The notes beneath the pieces are model-generated. The model made no database searches, had not been told where the DNA came from, and saw only the letters and a list, made by a program, of their open reading frames with translations. DNA of 64,000 bases from a virus. A program made the translations under genes and the position numbers. Shown here in pieces: positions 18,020 to 27,778 of this stretch (the stretch's first letter is position 1; each line of letters opens with the position of its first letter). Location: the IMG/VR virus record IMGVR_UViG_3300023110_001575, positions 62,001-126,000 of that record; one strand, written 5' to 3'.

Positions 18020-18770
18020 ATATTATAAAAATAATATAATACACAATTTTAGTCCTGCAAAAAAGATTGATAATTTTTTTACAGCAGAAGAAATAGAAAT
18101 TCTGAGACTTTATCAATTTCAAAATGCAAGAACAGTAAAGTTTCAAGCATCTAGTAGTAATATTCAGCCATTAGCAAGTATTCCTATGCTATTTAGAAAT
18201 GAAAAATGGTTAAGACACAAGTTTTTAGATATTTTTGGAGACTTTAGTGGTAATCATTCAGGTAACTATTTTATTTCTAATCAGCCGCACGATGCACACC
18301 TTGATTTGATTACTGAGGAAGAAGGCGCCCCTGAAGATCCATATTTTGATAATGTTATACCTTTTAAGAGTGTAATTATTCCTTTGTTTTTGACAAAAGG
18401 AGCACGAGCACATACTGCTTTTATGAATCAACGCAGAATCGGTTATAGTGTTATTTTAGACAGAGACGCAGAAAAAAGCCAAGATACAGCAATGTATGAA
18501 ATATCAAGAAATTATAATAATTTTATTGATATAAATGGCGAGTCTATGAACCCGGAAAAAGATTATGGTGAATGGGATCCAAATAAATATCCACATATAA
18601 GTGAAAATAGTTTTCGTGGATTAAGTCATGAAACTATATTAGAACAGGATGTAGGCAGTATTTTAGTTTTTGATGCATGTCAAGTACATGCAAGTATTGT
18701 AATAGATAAAGAGCCTTGGTTAAAAAATGCAATTAACGTACAATTTTACAAAAGTTATAACGAAGACTGA
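17997..18770 (+). CDS. Putative 2OG-Fe(II) oxygenase
   Basis: 257 residues. His101-x-Asp103 in HDAHLDLI and distal His231 in DACQVHASIV fit the iron triad; KNAINVQFYK follows as the last strand. Between them is a long insert around GYSVILDRDAEKSQ. It overlaps the PLP gene by 23 bases and the next small gene by 44 bases. Hydroxylase or other oxygenase on an unknown substrate. Confidence 0.55.
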   Translation: MKYIECCEYYKNNIIHNFSPAKKIDNFFTAEEIEILRLYQFQNARTVKFQASSSNIQPLASIPMLFRNEKWLRHKFLDIFGDFSGNHSGNYFISNQPHDAHLDLITEEEGAPEDPYFDNVIPFKSVIIPLFLTKGARAHTAFMNQRRIGYSVILDRDAEKSQDTAMYEISRNYNNFIDINGESMNPEKDYGEWDPNKYPHISENSFRGLSHETILEQDVGSILVFDACQVHASIVIDKEPWLKNAINVQFYKSYNED

Positions 18771-19209
18771 TTTTGACAGTTTTCAAAAAGAGTTTTTAGA
18801 TTGGGTAGAAGAAAAAATAGAAAAGATTCGACCTGAAAATGGTTTTCCTATTTGTCCTTTTGCACGACGGGCTCGATTAGACAACAAAATACAATTAATA
18901 GACGGTAGAGAAAACTACCAACATGACATATACCAATTTGACAGACGCAACTATGATATAGGTGTTGTTTGGCTAGGACCTAATGCAAATCTTTTAGAAG
19001 CAGAAAAATTTGTAAACAGATTAAAGGGTAGAGAATTACTTTATTTTTTAAGTACACCTACTTCTGGGTATTTTGCTAAAAATCCATGTAATTGTATTTT
19101 TATACAAGACAAAGGAGATATTCAAGTTAAGCGTAAATATCTTGCGTCAACAGAATATTACAGAGATTGGCCAGAACAATACTTCTTTGAGATAATGAAT
19201 AATGTCTGA
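18727..19209 (+). CDS. Uncharacterised CPFA-motif protein
   Basis: 160 residues, function unknown. It shares a domain with the N-terminal half of the protein at 28542: D-F-D-S-F-x-x-x-F-L-(D/E)-W, then CPFA, then (D/N)-x-I-Q-(L/F)-(I/L)-D-G, then GV-x-(W/Y)-LG, then a NP-x-(N/Q)-C-I strand. The CPFA segment recalls DUF1415-type proteins, but I am not sure of that link. The ATG at 18727 lacks a clear ribosome binding site and overlaps the upstream gene by 44 bases; a later non-ATG start near 18760 is possible since homology begins there. Confidence 0.5.
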   Translation: MQLTYNFTKVITKTDFDSFQKEFLDWVEEKIEKIRPENGFPICPFARRARLDNKIQLIDGRENYQHDIYQFDRRNYDIGVVWLGPNANLLEAEKFVNRLKGRELLYFLSTPTSGYFAKNPCNCIFIQDKGDIQVKRKYLASTEYYRDWPEQYFFEIMNNV

Positions 19210-20275
19210 TACTTATTGCCCGTTGCCGTGGACTATGTTAACAAGCACTACCAATGGGTCTTATAGACCTTGTTGTGAATTTGTTTCTCAAGGTAACAAA
19301 AAACAAGTCTTGTGGAATCAAGATATTGAATTATACGAAGAATATATTGAACCTATAAAACAACAACTGTTAAATAACCAAAAACCTTTAGAATGTAAAC
19401 GTTGTTGGGATAGAGAAGAGCGTGGATTAGAAAGCCAACGAACACGGCACTTGCATGAAAAAGGTCAAACGTACAATTCAATTGATTTAAAATTAGGTAA
19501 TAAATGTAATTTAGGATGTAGACATTGCGAAGCAAATAGTAGTAGTGTACTACAATCAGAAATAAACAGAAATCCTAACGAAGATTGGACAGAAACACAA
19601 GTGTCTGATGCACGTATTAACTTTAGTGGAGACAATTGGGTAGATGCTGCACTAGATAAAATTACAAAAATGGAAGGAATAAAACAACTAAAGTTTACAG
19701 GCGGTGAACCTTTATATATTCCTAAAGTAAAAGATTTAATAAAAAATCATCCTAATAAAAAAGACATTAGTATTGATATTGTAACAAATGGTTTACTTTT
19801 TACTGAAGAAATGGCCAACGATTTAGATGCCTGGAAAAGTGTGTTAGTTAATGTAAGTGTGGATGCAATTAAAGATCATTACAGTTATGTTCGTTGGCCT
19901 GGTAAATGGGAAGATTTGGAACCTAAATTAGATTTACTTGCAACAAAAAAACATTGGAGAATTAATATTTGCATATCGGTTAGTGCATGGAATATTTGGC
20001 ACTTACCTGAGACAATATTATATTTTAAAAAGAAAGGGTTTACCTATGATTTAAATTTTGTTGATGACCCTATTTGGCAGCATCCTTGGATATATCCTGA
20101 AAATTTAAGGAATCACATTATAAACAAATTTGAGAATTATAATAATCGATTATTAGACGATTTAGCATCAGTTGTAAGTTTTATAAAACCATATGATGAA
20201 AAGTTATACAAAGAATTTTTAAAACAAAAAGAAATAAAAGACAGATTAAGGAAACAAACTTTTGAATTTGGATAG
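19202..20275 (+). CDS. Radical SAM protein with N-terminal twitch-like module
   Basis: 357 residues. N-terminal module: YCPLPWTML, YRPCCEF, CKRCWDREERGLESQR. Cluster motif Cys102/106/109 (KCNLGCRHC), then TGGEPLY and SVDAI. The start overlaps the upstream stop, and the end overlaps the next radical SAM gene by 14 bases. The shortest complete member of this class. Substrate unknown. Confidence 0.8.
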   Translation: MSDTYCPLPWTMLTSTTNGSYRPCCEFVSQGNKKQVLWNQDIELYEEYIEPIKQQLLNNQKPLECKRCWDREERGLESQRTRHLHEKGQTYNSIDLKLGNKCNLGCRHCEANSSSVLQSEINRNPNEDWTETQVSDARINFSGDNWVDAALDKITKMEGIKQLKFTGGEPLYIPKVKDLIKNHPNKKDISIDIVTNGLLFTEEMANDLDAWKSVLVNVSVDAIKDHYSYVRWPGKWEDLEPKLDLLATKKHWRINICISVSAWNIWHLPETILYFKKKGFTYDLNFVDDPIWQHPWIYPENLRNHIINKFENYNNRLLDDLASVVSFIKPYDEKLYKEFLKQKEIKDRLRKQTFEFG

Positions 20276-21425
20276 TACATTTTGTATTTTACCGTGGATG
20301 CATCTTGCTACAAACGCAAGTGGTAATCTTCGTGTATGCTGTAACTCAACTCCTGGTAAGAATTTTGTAACGAAATCAGACGGCAAGCCTTACAAAGTTT
20401 ATAAAGACGATTTACAAGAAGCATGGAATAGCGAAGTTTATACAAATATTAGAAAACAAATGCTAAACGGTGAACGACCTGATATGTGTCAGCGTTGTTT
20501 TAGAGAAGAAGATGCAGGTGTTAGAAGTGCAAGACAAGCATGGAATGATAAATGGCAGCAAGACAAAGAATATGAAGAATATGCACCTTTTGATATACAG
20601 TATGTAGATATACGATTAGGTAATTTATGTAACCTAAAGTGCCGTATGTGCAATCCTTATGCAAGTAATCAATGGGTAAAAGAATGGGCGTTGGTTGAGG
20701 ATGCGTTAGAACCTAGTGAATATGAACGGTTAAGCAAAATGGACTGGCCTGAGAATGAAAAGACATGGGAAAATCTTTTTAGTATTGCAAACACTGTAGA
20801 AGAAATATATCTAACAGGTGGCGAGCCTACAATTATCAAAGAACAGCATAAGCTTTTAGATTATTATATTGATAATAGTACTGCACATAAAATTAAATTA
20901 AAATATAACACAAACTTAACAAATGTTCCGCAGCATTTAATAGACAAATGGAGTGAGTTTAAACAGATACAATTAAACTGTTCTATTGATGCAACAGACA
21001 ATTTAGATAGATATATCAGATATCCAAGTAATTGGAAAAAAATTGTCGAAAACTTTGAAACAATACGACAATTGCCTAATGCAAATATAGAAATACATTG
21101 CACAGTACAAATGTATAATATTTTAAGATTAGATAAACTTATAGATTGGGCAGAACCTTACGGACATAAAATTTATTTTAACATTTTAAATCATCCTGAA
21201 TATTTAAACATAAGATGTTTACCTAAAGAACTTAAAACACAAGCAAACATAATGCTTTGTAGATATAAACATTTAGAAAAGGTACAAGGTATAATTGATT
21301 ACATGTATGCAGAAGACTGGAGCGATAAGTTGCCGCAGTTTTATGAATACACAGCACAGTTAGATAAAAGTAGAAATGAAAATTTGTTTGACATTATCCC
21401 TGAATTGCGTTATAATAAACCATGA
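20262..21425 (+). CDS. Radical SAM protein with N-terminal twitch-like module
   Basis: 387 residues from TTG 20262 (AAGGAA upstream; TTG 20268 also possible). N-terminal module: TFCILPWMHLA, RVCCNS, MCQRCFREEDAGVRSAR. Cluster motif Cys123/127/130 (LCNLKCRMC), then LTGGEPT and SIDATDN. Very similar in layout to the 11212 protein. It ends in an ATGA overlap with the next gene. Confidence 0.8.
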   Translation: MNLDSTFCILPWMHLATNASGNLRVCCNSTPGKNFVTKSDGKPYKVYKDDLQEAWNSEVYTNIRKQMLNGERPDMCQRCFREEDAGVRSARQAWNDKWQQDKEYEEYAPFDIQYVDIRLGNLCNLKCRMCNPYASNQWVKEWALVEDALEPSEYERLSKMDWPENEKTWENLFSIANTVEEIYLTGGEPTIIKEQHKLLDYYIDNSTAHKIKLKYNTNLTNVPQHLIDKWSEFKQIQLNCSIDATDNLDRYIRYPSNWKKIVENFETIRQLPNANIEIHCTVQMYNILRLDKLIDWAEPYGHKIYFNILNHPEYLNIRCLPKELKTQANIMLCRYKHLEKVQGIIDYMYAEDWSDKLPQFYEYTAQLDKSRNENLFDIIPELRYNKP

Positions 21426-22600
21426 CTGAAGATTTAAAGTGGAGCGAATACGATTTTACGAAAATTCCGTTCGATGATATCGTTAGCGTCGGCCAACGCA
21501 CTATGCTATATAGAGATTTGTTTACTGTCTCTTGGCTTCTTGGTAGATTTTGTAATTATCGTTGCAGTTATTGTTGGCCATACGCTCGTAGCGACAAAAA
21601 AGATCATAGACCTACAGAACTATGTTTAAAAACAATTGATGAAATAAAGAGGCAAGCCCGTGAGAATGGATTTAATTCTTATCATTTTAGTCTTAGTGGT
21701 GGGGAGCCTACTTTCCATCCTGGCTACTTGGACATTTTACAGCATTTGGCAGATGATGTAGATAATACAAATTATACAAGTGTACACATGACGTCAAACT
21801 GTTCACGTCCTATGCGTTGGTTTGAACAGTATGTAGAATGTGTAAAGCCATTTCATAGAGCAAGTATTACAGCAAGTTTACACACAGAACATTTAAATTC
21901 TACTGAAAAGTTACAAGACTTTGCAGACAAACTTATACTGTGTCAAGAGCATGATGTACAAGTTACAATTAATATGGTTATGGTGCCAGACTGGTTTGAA
22001 AGAGATTGGGAAAACGCTTTGTTCTTTCATGAGCAAGGTATCAACGTCACCCTTAAACCGCAGTCCGACCCTACGGCGTCGAGAGTTGTTGAAGGCTACA
22101 CAGACGAAATGCTCAAGCGATTATGGAACGGAATGCCACAAAGAGCATATACAGAAGAAAAGCGTAAATGGGCAGAACGTCCAAAGCCAAATTTTAGAGT
22201 AGATAAAGACGATAAATATTTACATCAGCAAAAGAGTGTTCCTTGGCACATGCAAGTAGAGTTTAAAGACTCTAAAGGAAAAACTTGGTATATGGATCAA
22301 GCAGAACGCTTTAATGCTTTTAACTTTAATAAATTCTGCGGATGGGAATGTAGTTCAGGTTTTAGAAGCATTATTATCCGCGAACCAGACGGTTCTATAA
22401 AACGATCATATTCTTGTCATGATGCTCCGCTTGGCAATATCGAAACAGGGTTTAAACTGTTTGATAAGCCAATGCCTTGTACAACACAAAGTTGTGTAAG
22501 TTCAGCAGATAGTAAAATACCAAAGCGTAGAGCAGGAGAAAAAATCCCGTTATATCCGGGAGACAAGACATATGAAGAAAGTTTATTTCACTCAAATTAA
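21422..22600 (+). CDS. Radical SAM protein with Cys-rich C-terminal tail
   Basis: 392 residues. Cluster motif Cys44/48/51 (FCNYRCSYC), then LSGGEPTFHPG. No N-terminal twitch. The C-terminus carries FCGWECSSG, then a Gly-Ser strand, SYSCHDAPLGNI, and PCTTQSCVSS, a spacing like an SPASM-type auxiliary-cluster region, though I cannot assign ligands. Its codon and base use near 22030-22110 is a little more GC-rich than neighbours. It overlaps the next gene by 29 bases. Confidence 0.75.
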   Translation: MTEDLKWSEYDFTKIPFDDIVSVGQRTMLYRDLFTVSWLLGRFCNYRCSYCWPYARSDKKDHRPTELCLKTIDEIKRQARENGFNSYHFSLSGGEPTFHPGYLDILQHLADDVDNTNYTSVHMTSNCSRPMRWFEQYVECVKPFHRASITASLHTEHLNSTEKLQDFADKLILCQEHDVQVTINMVMVPDWFERDWENALFFHEQGINVTLKPQSDPTASRVVEGYTDEMLKRLWNGMPQRAYTEEKRKWAERPKPNFRVDKDDKYLHQQKSVPWHMQVEFKDSKGKTWYMDQAERFNAFNFNKFCGWECSSGFRSIIIREPDGSIKRSYSCHDAPLGNIETGFKLFDKPMPCTTQSCVSSADSKIPKRRAGEKIPLYPGDKTYEESLFHSN

Positions 22601-24425
22601 CAATGTTATTGCTGAAGCAACTTTTCTGCCTCTCAGTGTTGCCTATGTTTGGGAATACTGTAGAGCCAATGTTGAAGGTTGGGAATTAGGCGACATTATA
22701 TTTGAACGTGATACTGTAGAAAATTATATGGAGAATATAAAAGATCCTGATGTATTTGCAATAAGCACATATGTTTGGAATTGGAATATTAGCCAAGAAC
22801 TTGCACGAGCAGTAAAAAGCAAATATCCTAATTGTTTGGTTGTAATGGGAGGTCCACAAGTACCATACGATCAAACTTGGCTTTCAAAAAACAAAGATAT
22901 CTGTGATGTTATTGTTACTTATGCAGGAGAAAGAACTTTTGCAGAAATATTAAATGGTAACTTAGATGCACCTGGTGTTATGACCGTAGAAAGTTATACA
23001 CCTCCTAAGCCAGATAAAGATGTTACTGATATTCCTAGTCCTTATCTAAGCGGGCTAATGGACAGCCTTATGAAGCCTGACAGACAATATAGTGCAATTA
23101 TTGAAACCAACAGAGGTTGTCCATATGCTTGTACATTTTGTGATCAAGAAGCATTATATTATAATAAGATTGCAAAATTTGAATACGCTAGAGTTATAAG
23201 AGAAATAGATTGGGTGGTTGATCATAACATTGACTTTTTGTATTTTGCAGATAGTAATGTAGGCATATTTGACAGAGATGTTGATTTTATAAAATACATT
23301 GCACATTGTCGAAAAGCGACAGGATTTCCTAGACAGATAGATTACAGCACTGCAAAACAACAACCTAAACGCATTGTAGAATTAGGACGTATATTAAATC
23401 AAGAAGCAAATATAAAACGTGGTGTAACAATTGCATTACAAAGTATGAATCCTGATACTCTCAAAGCTATTAAGCGTATCAACATTGCTAATACTAAATT
23501 AGAGGAAATGGTAGGAGAATACAATGCAGCAGGTGTTGATAATTATTGCGAACTCATAGTTGGCTTGCCAGAAGAAACACTAGACAGTTGGATACAAGGT
23601 ATAGGAAAAATACTCGAACTAGGTAGTGATCATGCTTTAACTGTACACCCCCTAAGTATTGTTCCTAACACACCTTTTGCAAAAGAGGAGTATAAAGAAA
23701 AATACGGGTTAAAATATGTGCCAACACCTGCACCTGCAGGTGGCAATACATATCCCGACGCAAGTGAAGGAGAAATTGATTTTGTTTGCCACCAAAGCAA
23801 TAGTTTTACAACACAAGATTATATAGATATGTATTTCTTTGCAAAAGGCATTGTTATTCCGCATCATTATCACGGAGTATCACAAGTAGTTGCAACATAT
23901 TTGCAAAGAGAACATGACATACCATTAATTGAATTTTACAAATTATTATTTGATTGGAGTAAAAATAGTGGTACTGTGTTTAATAAAGAATATGAAAATC
24001 ATACAAATAGTTTAAAGGATAGTTTGTTTAATATGAAAACATGGGGCAGACCTATTGAGGGAGGTGACAATTTCCACTTCCAAGATAATGGTGCTACTGC
24101 TGCAACATTATATAAAAATATAGATGATTTTTATAAACAAATTAAAATGCTTTGTTTAGCAAAATACAATGTTGATGTTGAAGAAGCACTAAAATTTAAC
24201 AAACACATTTTAGATTTATATGGTAAAAAAAGGAATGTAGAAACATTTACAAAAAATTGGCACAGTTGGTTTTTTGATGGCGAGCCATTAAAAGATGTAA
24301 ACACAAGTGTTTCGGTTAAGCCAAATGTATATCATAGTATAACTGATCATGCAAGACATTTATTTTGGTATGGACGTAAAAGTAAAAGATGTTTTTTAAA
24401 ATCTACGGAGGAAATTAATGATTAG
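22572..24425 (+). CDS. Cobalamin-binding-domain-like radical SAM protein
   Basis: 617 residues. Residues 1-150 resemble the B12-binding domain of class B radical SAM enzymes (strand/helix repeats with VFAISTYVWNWN and VVMGGPQVP), but the cobalamin-ligand motif D-x-H-x-x-G is not visible. The radical SAM cluster is Cys183/187/190 (GCPYACTFC), followed by FLYFADSNVGIF and LIVGLPEET. The last 200 residues are an unassigned helical domain. Such enzymes methylate unactivated carbons or do other chemistry. Closely similar in layout to the 26114 gene. A GGAGG in its last codons serves the next gene. Confidence 0.75.
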   Translation: MKKVYFTQINNVIAEATFLPLSVAYVWEYCRANVEGWELGDIIFERDTVENYMENIKDPDVFAISTYVWNWNISQELARAVKSKYPNCLVVMGGPQVPYDQTWLSKNKDICDVIVTYAGERTFAEILNGNLDAPGVMTVESYTPPKPDKDVTDIPSPYLSGLMDSLMKPDRQYSAIIETNRGCPYACTFCDQEALYYNKIAKFEYARVIREIDWVVDHNIDFLYFADSNVGIFDRDVDFIKYIAHCRKATGFPRQIDYSTAKQQPKRIVELGRILNQEANIKRGVTIALQSMNPDTLKAIKRINIANTKLEEMVGEYNAAGVDNYCELIVGLPEETLDSWIQGIGKILELGSDHALTVHPLSIVPNTPFAKEEYKEKYGLKYVPTPAPAGGNTYPDASEGEIDFVCHQSNSFTTQDYIDMYFFAKGIVIPHHYHGVSQVVATYLQREHDIPLIEFYKLLFDWSKNSGTVFNKEYENHTNSLKDSLFNMKTWGRPIEGGDNFHFQDNGATAATLYKNIDDFYKQIKMLCLAKYNVDVEEALKFNKHILDLYGKKRNVETFTKNWHSWFFDGEPLKDVNTSVSVKPNVYHSITDHARHLFWYGRKSKRCFLKSTEEIND

Positions 24426-25005
24426 AGTAGGAGATAAAATACCTAACATAAAGACTATGCACAAAGTTGGTACAACAACACGGTGGATTGATACTTATGA
24501 ATTATTTGAAAACAAGAAAATATTGCTGTTAGGTTTACCTGGATTGTTTTTAGTCGAATACGCTGCAAGTCAAGCAAGAACTTATGATTTTTATTATGAT
24601 AGATTTAAAGAACTAGGTTTAGACGAAATTTGGTTTACAAGTATAGATGACACATATGTACAACGTGCATGGATTAAAAACGATGGTTTGCAAAATATAC
24701 AAGCGTTGCCAGATCCTACAGGCAAATGGGCAGAAACCATAGGAATGGCAGAAGATATGAGCAGAGAAGGTTTAGGAGAAAAGCGTAGTCATAGATATGC
24801 GATGGTAATAGATAATTTGATTATGAAACATATGAAGTACGAAGATTTTACACACAACCCTATGACCTGTTTTCAAGTAACAGATGCAGATACAATGATA
24901 AAGTATTTTGAAATTATACAAACAAATTATGAAAGGTGGAACGATGACGCAAGAGACAAAGTCGATGTTCTCGGAAGAGACAAAGTCAACACCGTACTGT
25001 CGTGA
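24418..25005 (+). CDS. Peroxiredoxin-5-like protein lacking the peroxidatic Cys
   Basis: 195 residues. The Prx5 pattern is recognisable: LLLGLPGLFLVEYAASQ at 36-52 (family: GxPGAFTPxC), IWFTSIDDTYVQRAW, LPDPTGKWAETIG, and KRSHRYAMVIDN. Aligning PGLF with PGAF puts Tyr48 where the peroxidatic Cys should be, and the Thr of the active site is Leu45. The only Cys in the C-terminal part is in MTCFQV. So it should not be a normal thiol peroxidase; a binding or structural role is inference. GGAGG upstream; it overlaps the next gene. Confidence 0.65.
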   Translation: MIRVGDKIPNIKTMHKVGTTTRWIDTYELFENKKILLLGLPGLFLVEYAASQARTYDFYYDRFKELGLDEIWFTSIDDTYVQRAWIKNDGLQNIQALPDPTGKWAETIGMAEDMSREGLGEKRSHRYAMVIDNLIMKHMKYEDFTHNPMTCFQVTDADTMIKYFEIIQTNYERWNDDARDKVDVLGRDKVNTVLS

Positions 25006-25585
25006 ACTTCCGACACTTTGGTACGATAGGGAATATTTGCTAGATCATTTAGAAAATATTGATAATGAAGATTGGTATCAATTTGATTGCGGCCATATTA
25101 GATGGACAGTGCATGAAGCGTTTAATCCAAGATTAGAATGTAAAAACTATAAATGGAGCGAGTTTCATTATGAACTTGCAATGTTGTTTAAGCCTGCTAT
25201 TACACCTGACACAATGTTATACACAAGCACACCTATAGGAGGCACACCACCGCATCAAGACAGAAACAGACCTGCTGTGCTTAACTTTGCTGTGCGTGGA
25301 AAGTTTGAAGATGTAAGTCCGCAAACATTTTATGAAGATTTTGATAGAAGTACTAAAAAATATGTAATGCCTTATAGTGTTAGCGAAAAAACTAATGAAT
25401 TTGCTCCATGGATGTTCAAAGGTCCAGAAATACACGGAGTAGATAATGATGCTGATGAAGATAGAGTGATTATTACAAGTTGCTGGCGTCATAATAGTTA
25501 TGCCGAAATAGAACAAGGAATATTAGACGGTAGCATCATTGACTGGGATCAAAATGAAAAGAATAAAAGGATAAAATTTTTATGA
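24944..25585 (+). CDS. Putative 2OG-Fe(II) oxygenase
   Basis: 213 residues from ATG 24944 (AGGTGG upstream; the longer in-frame start at 24908 has no ribosome binding site). PPHQDRNRPAVLNFAV supplies His-x-Asp of an iron site, and KGPEIHGVDNDADEDRVIITSCW supplies the distal His and a following Arg. It overlaps the Prx5-like gene by 62 bases and the next oxygenase-like gene by four. Substrate unknown. Confidence 0.55.
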   Translation: MTQETKSMFSEETKSTPYCRELPTLWYDREYLLDHLENIDNEDWYQFDCGHIRWTVHEAFNPRLECKNYKWSEFHYELAMLFKPAITPDTMLYTSTPIGGTPPHQDRNRPAVLNFAVRGKFEDVSPQTFYEDFDRSTKKYVMPYSVSEKTNEFAPWMFKGPEIHGVDNDADEDRVIITSCWRHNSYAEIEQGILDGSIIDWDQNEKNKRIKFL

Positions 25586-26121
25586 ATTGGTATCACAGAA
25601 AACTTAAATTACAATACGATCCTAAGATTTTTAATGATATAGTAGAGTATGCTAAATCAAAAGATTGGAAACAAGGCTATGATCAAAACGGACTACAGTG
25701 GAACGTAGAAGAACTTCCGCTTGACGTTAAAGACTTTCCTATACTTGAAGAAATTTACGAAGGGTTTAACGCAGAATTTAAACGTCCGAGTTTCTTCCTA
25801 AGCAGTGTAAAGCCAGGCGGCCTAGTAAATCATATAGATCATCGCAAGTGGGGAAATTTTGGCATACCTCTTGTAGGAGACTTTAGCAAGACTCCTCAGT
25901 ATTACTATGATCAATTTAATCATCCTGTAGAAAAATTTGTAATGGATGCACCTACAATATTTTATACAAGGATGTTACATGCAGTGCCACGCAAACTTGA
26001 TGATACGGAACCACGTTGGATTCTAATGATGGATTTGTTTGATTGGATTGATAATTTGTTTAACAAAATAGATGACAACACAATATGGAAAAATACAGAA
26101 CATTTTAAATATAATGGATAA
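25582..26121 (+). CDS. Putative 2OG-Fe(II) oxygenase
   Basis: 179 residues. PGGLVNHIDHRKWGNFGIP gives His-x-Asp, and TRMLHAVPRKLDDTEPRWILMMD gives the distal His and an Arg that may hold 2-oxoglutarate. AAAGGATA lies before the ATG. The gene ends in an overlap with the next radical SAM gene. It follows another oxygenase of the same fold, with only modest similarity. Confidence 0.55.
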   Translation: MNWYHRKLKLQYDPKIFNDIVEYAKSKDWKQGYDQNGLQWNVEELPLDVKDFPILEEIYEGFNAEFKRPSFFLSSVKPGGLVNHIDHRKWGNFGIPLVGDFSKTPQYYYDQFNHPVEKFVMDAPTIFYTRMLHAVPRKLDDTEPRWILMMDLFDWIDNLFNKIDDNTIWKNTEHFKYNG

Positions 26122-27778
26122 TCTATATTTTATACAAATCCCACTAACAAGAAGTATGGCGTGTTTACCTCAAGCAGTAGGCACTATCTGGGGATATTGT
26201 GAACAGTTTAAAGAAGTTACTGATAGATATCAATTAGCAGGTGTTTTGTGGAAAGATAATATCGATATACAAAATCCTAAAGTTGTTGCTGCAAGTTGTT
26301 ATATGTGGAATTGGAAGGAAACATATGATATTATAAAAAAAATTAAAAAAGAATATCCTGATTGTATAATAGTAGTGGGCGGCCCAGATCCAAAATACAC
26401 AAGTGAATGGTGTAAAGATCATCCAGAAATAGATGCAGTAATTGCGTACTATGGCGAAGAAACAATGCGTAAAATTCTTGTTAGTGATACTTTAGACTTG
26501 CCTGGTGTAGTAACAAAAGAGTTTAACAATGCATTAGAAGCAGAATATGCTGATCCAAAAGATATACCAAGTCCTTATCTTAACGGGTTTTTTGATACAT
26601 TGTTAAAAGGAAATAAACAAAAAATAAGAGTAGTTTTTGAAGGAAATCGAGGTTGTCCATATAGTTGTAGTTTTTGCGACATAGGGCATAAAAAGTACCA
26701 AAAAATACAAATGTTCGATACTGAAAGATGCTTGGCAGAATTAGAATGGATATGTAATAATAATGTTAGAGTAATTGATGTAGCAGATAGTAATTTTGGT
26801 ATATTTCCAAGAGATGAACAATTAGTAGATTATATTGTAGAGCAAAAAGAGAAAGGTAATTTTGACGGTACTTTTATGCCTACGTGGGCGAAAACACATG
26901 GAGAAAAAATTATTAAACTTGCTAAAAAATTACAACAAAGTGGTGTTGACGAGGTATTTGGATTTAGTTTACAAAGCACAAATCCAAAAACACTAAAAAA
27001 TGTTAAAAGAAAAAATACATACGATATAAAGGGCTTTGCTCCAATTATTAAAGATTTGTCTGATGCAAACTTAAGCTCTTATACAGAACTAATTTTTCCT
27101 ATGCCAGGAGATACTATAGATAATTTTAAAAGCGGGCTACACGAGATATTAGATATGCCTGCCCCTTTTCAGATGCTACAAGTGAATAGTTTAAGTAGGT
27201 TAAGTAATACAGAGTTCAATACAGGATTTAAAAAACTTACCTGGGCAAACATAAAAGGCACAGCAAAACCATATGATAATGATGTTGTAGATGAAATATG
27301 CGTAGCAACAGATACACTTACAAAAGGAGAGGTGTTTGAAGGACTGTTTTACAGTAGGTCTTTTGTAATTCCTATGTATTGGTATGGACTAGCAACATAC
27401 ATGCTTGATGAGAATTATAAAATGCATAGCACTAGGAGTAAACTTATTAAAAACATTTATACTAAACTTTTTGAGATAAGTAAATTTCAAAAACTTAAAC
27501 AAGAAATGAAAGATCATTATTTTAAAAGTATTGAAAAATACGATCATATAGGCTACCGTATTATTAATAGAGAACTATCAGACTATTATACTGATACAGC
27601 TTATAGCCATTTGTATTACATTAAAAATAATATATTTGATGTGTTAGTAGATATATATCCTCAATATAGTGATATTATCAATAAAAATAAAAAAGATATG
27701 AAAAGCATAGATAATTTAGAAGATTGGCTACAAGACATACATGTTAGAAGGAGATTTACAACAGCATGGAAAAGTTGA
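26114..27778 (+). CDS. Cobalamin-binding-domain-like radical SAM protein
   Basis: 554 residues from ATG 26114, inside the upstream stop region. Residues 1-145 are B12-binding-domain-like (AASCYMWNWKET, VVGGPDPKYTSEW) without a visible D-x-H-x-x-G. The cluster motif is Cys181/185/188 (GCPYSCSFC), followed by VIDVADSNFGIFPRD and LIFPMPGDT. It parallels the 22572 protein along its length, so the two are paralogues with four smaller genes between them. The next gene starts in its last codons with AGAAGGAG upstream. Confidence 0.75.
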   Translation: MDNLYFIQIPLTRSMACLPQAVGTIWGYCEQFKEVTDRYQLAGVLWKDNIDIQNPKVVAASCYMWNWKETYDIIKKIKKEYPDCIIVVGGPDPKYTSEWCKDHPEIDAVIAYYGEETMRKILVSDTLDLPGVVTKEFNNALEAEYADPKDIPSPYLNGFFDTLLKGNKQKIRVVFEGNRGCPYSCSFCDIGHKKYQKIQMFDTERCLAELEWICNNNVRVIDVADSNFGIFPRDEQLVDYIVEQKEKGNFDGTFMPTWAKTHGEKIIKLAKKLQQSGVDEVFGFSLQSTNPKTLKNVKRKNTYDIKGFAPIIKDLSDANLSSYTELIFPMPGDTIDNFKSGLHEILDMPAPFQMLQVNSLSRLSNTEFNTGFKKLTWANIKGTAKPYDNDVVDEICVATDTLTKGEVFEGLFYSRSFVIPMYWYGLATYMLDENYKMHSTRSKLIKNIYTKLFEISKFQKLKQEMKDHYFKSIEKYDHIGYRIINRELSDYYTDTAYSHLYYIKNNIFDVLVDIYPQYSDIINKNKKDMKSIDNLEDWLQDIHVRRRFTTAWKS

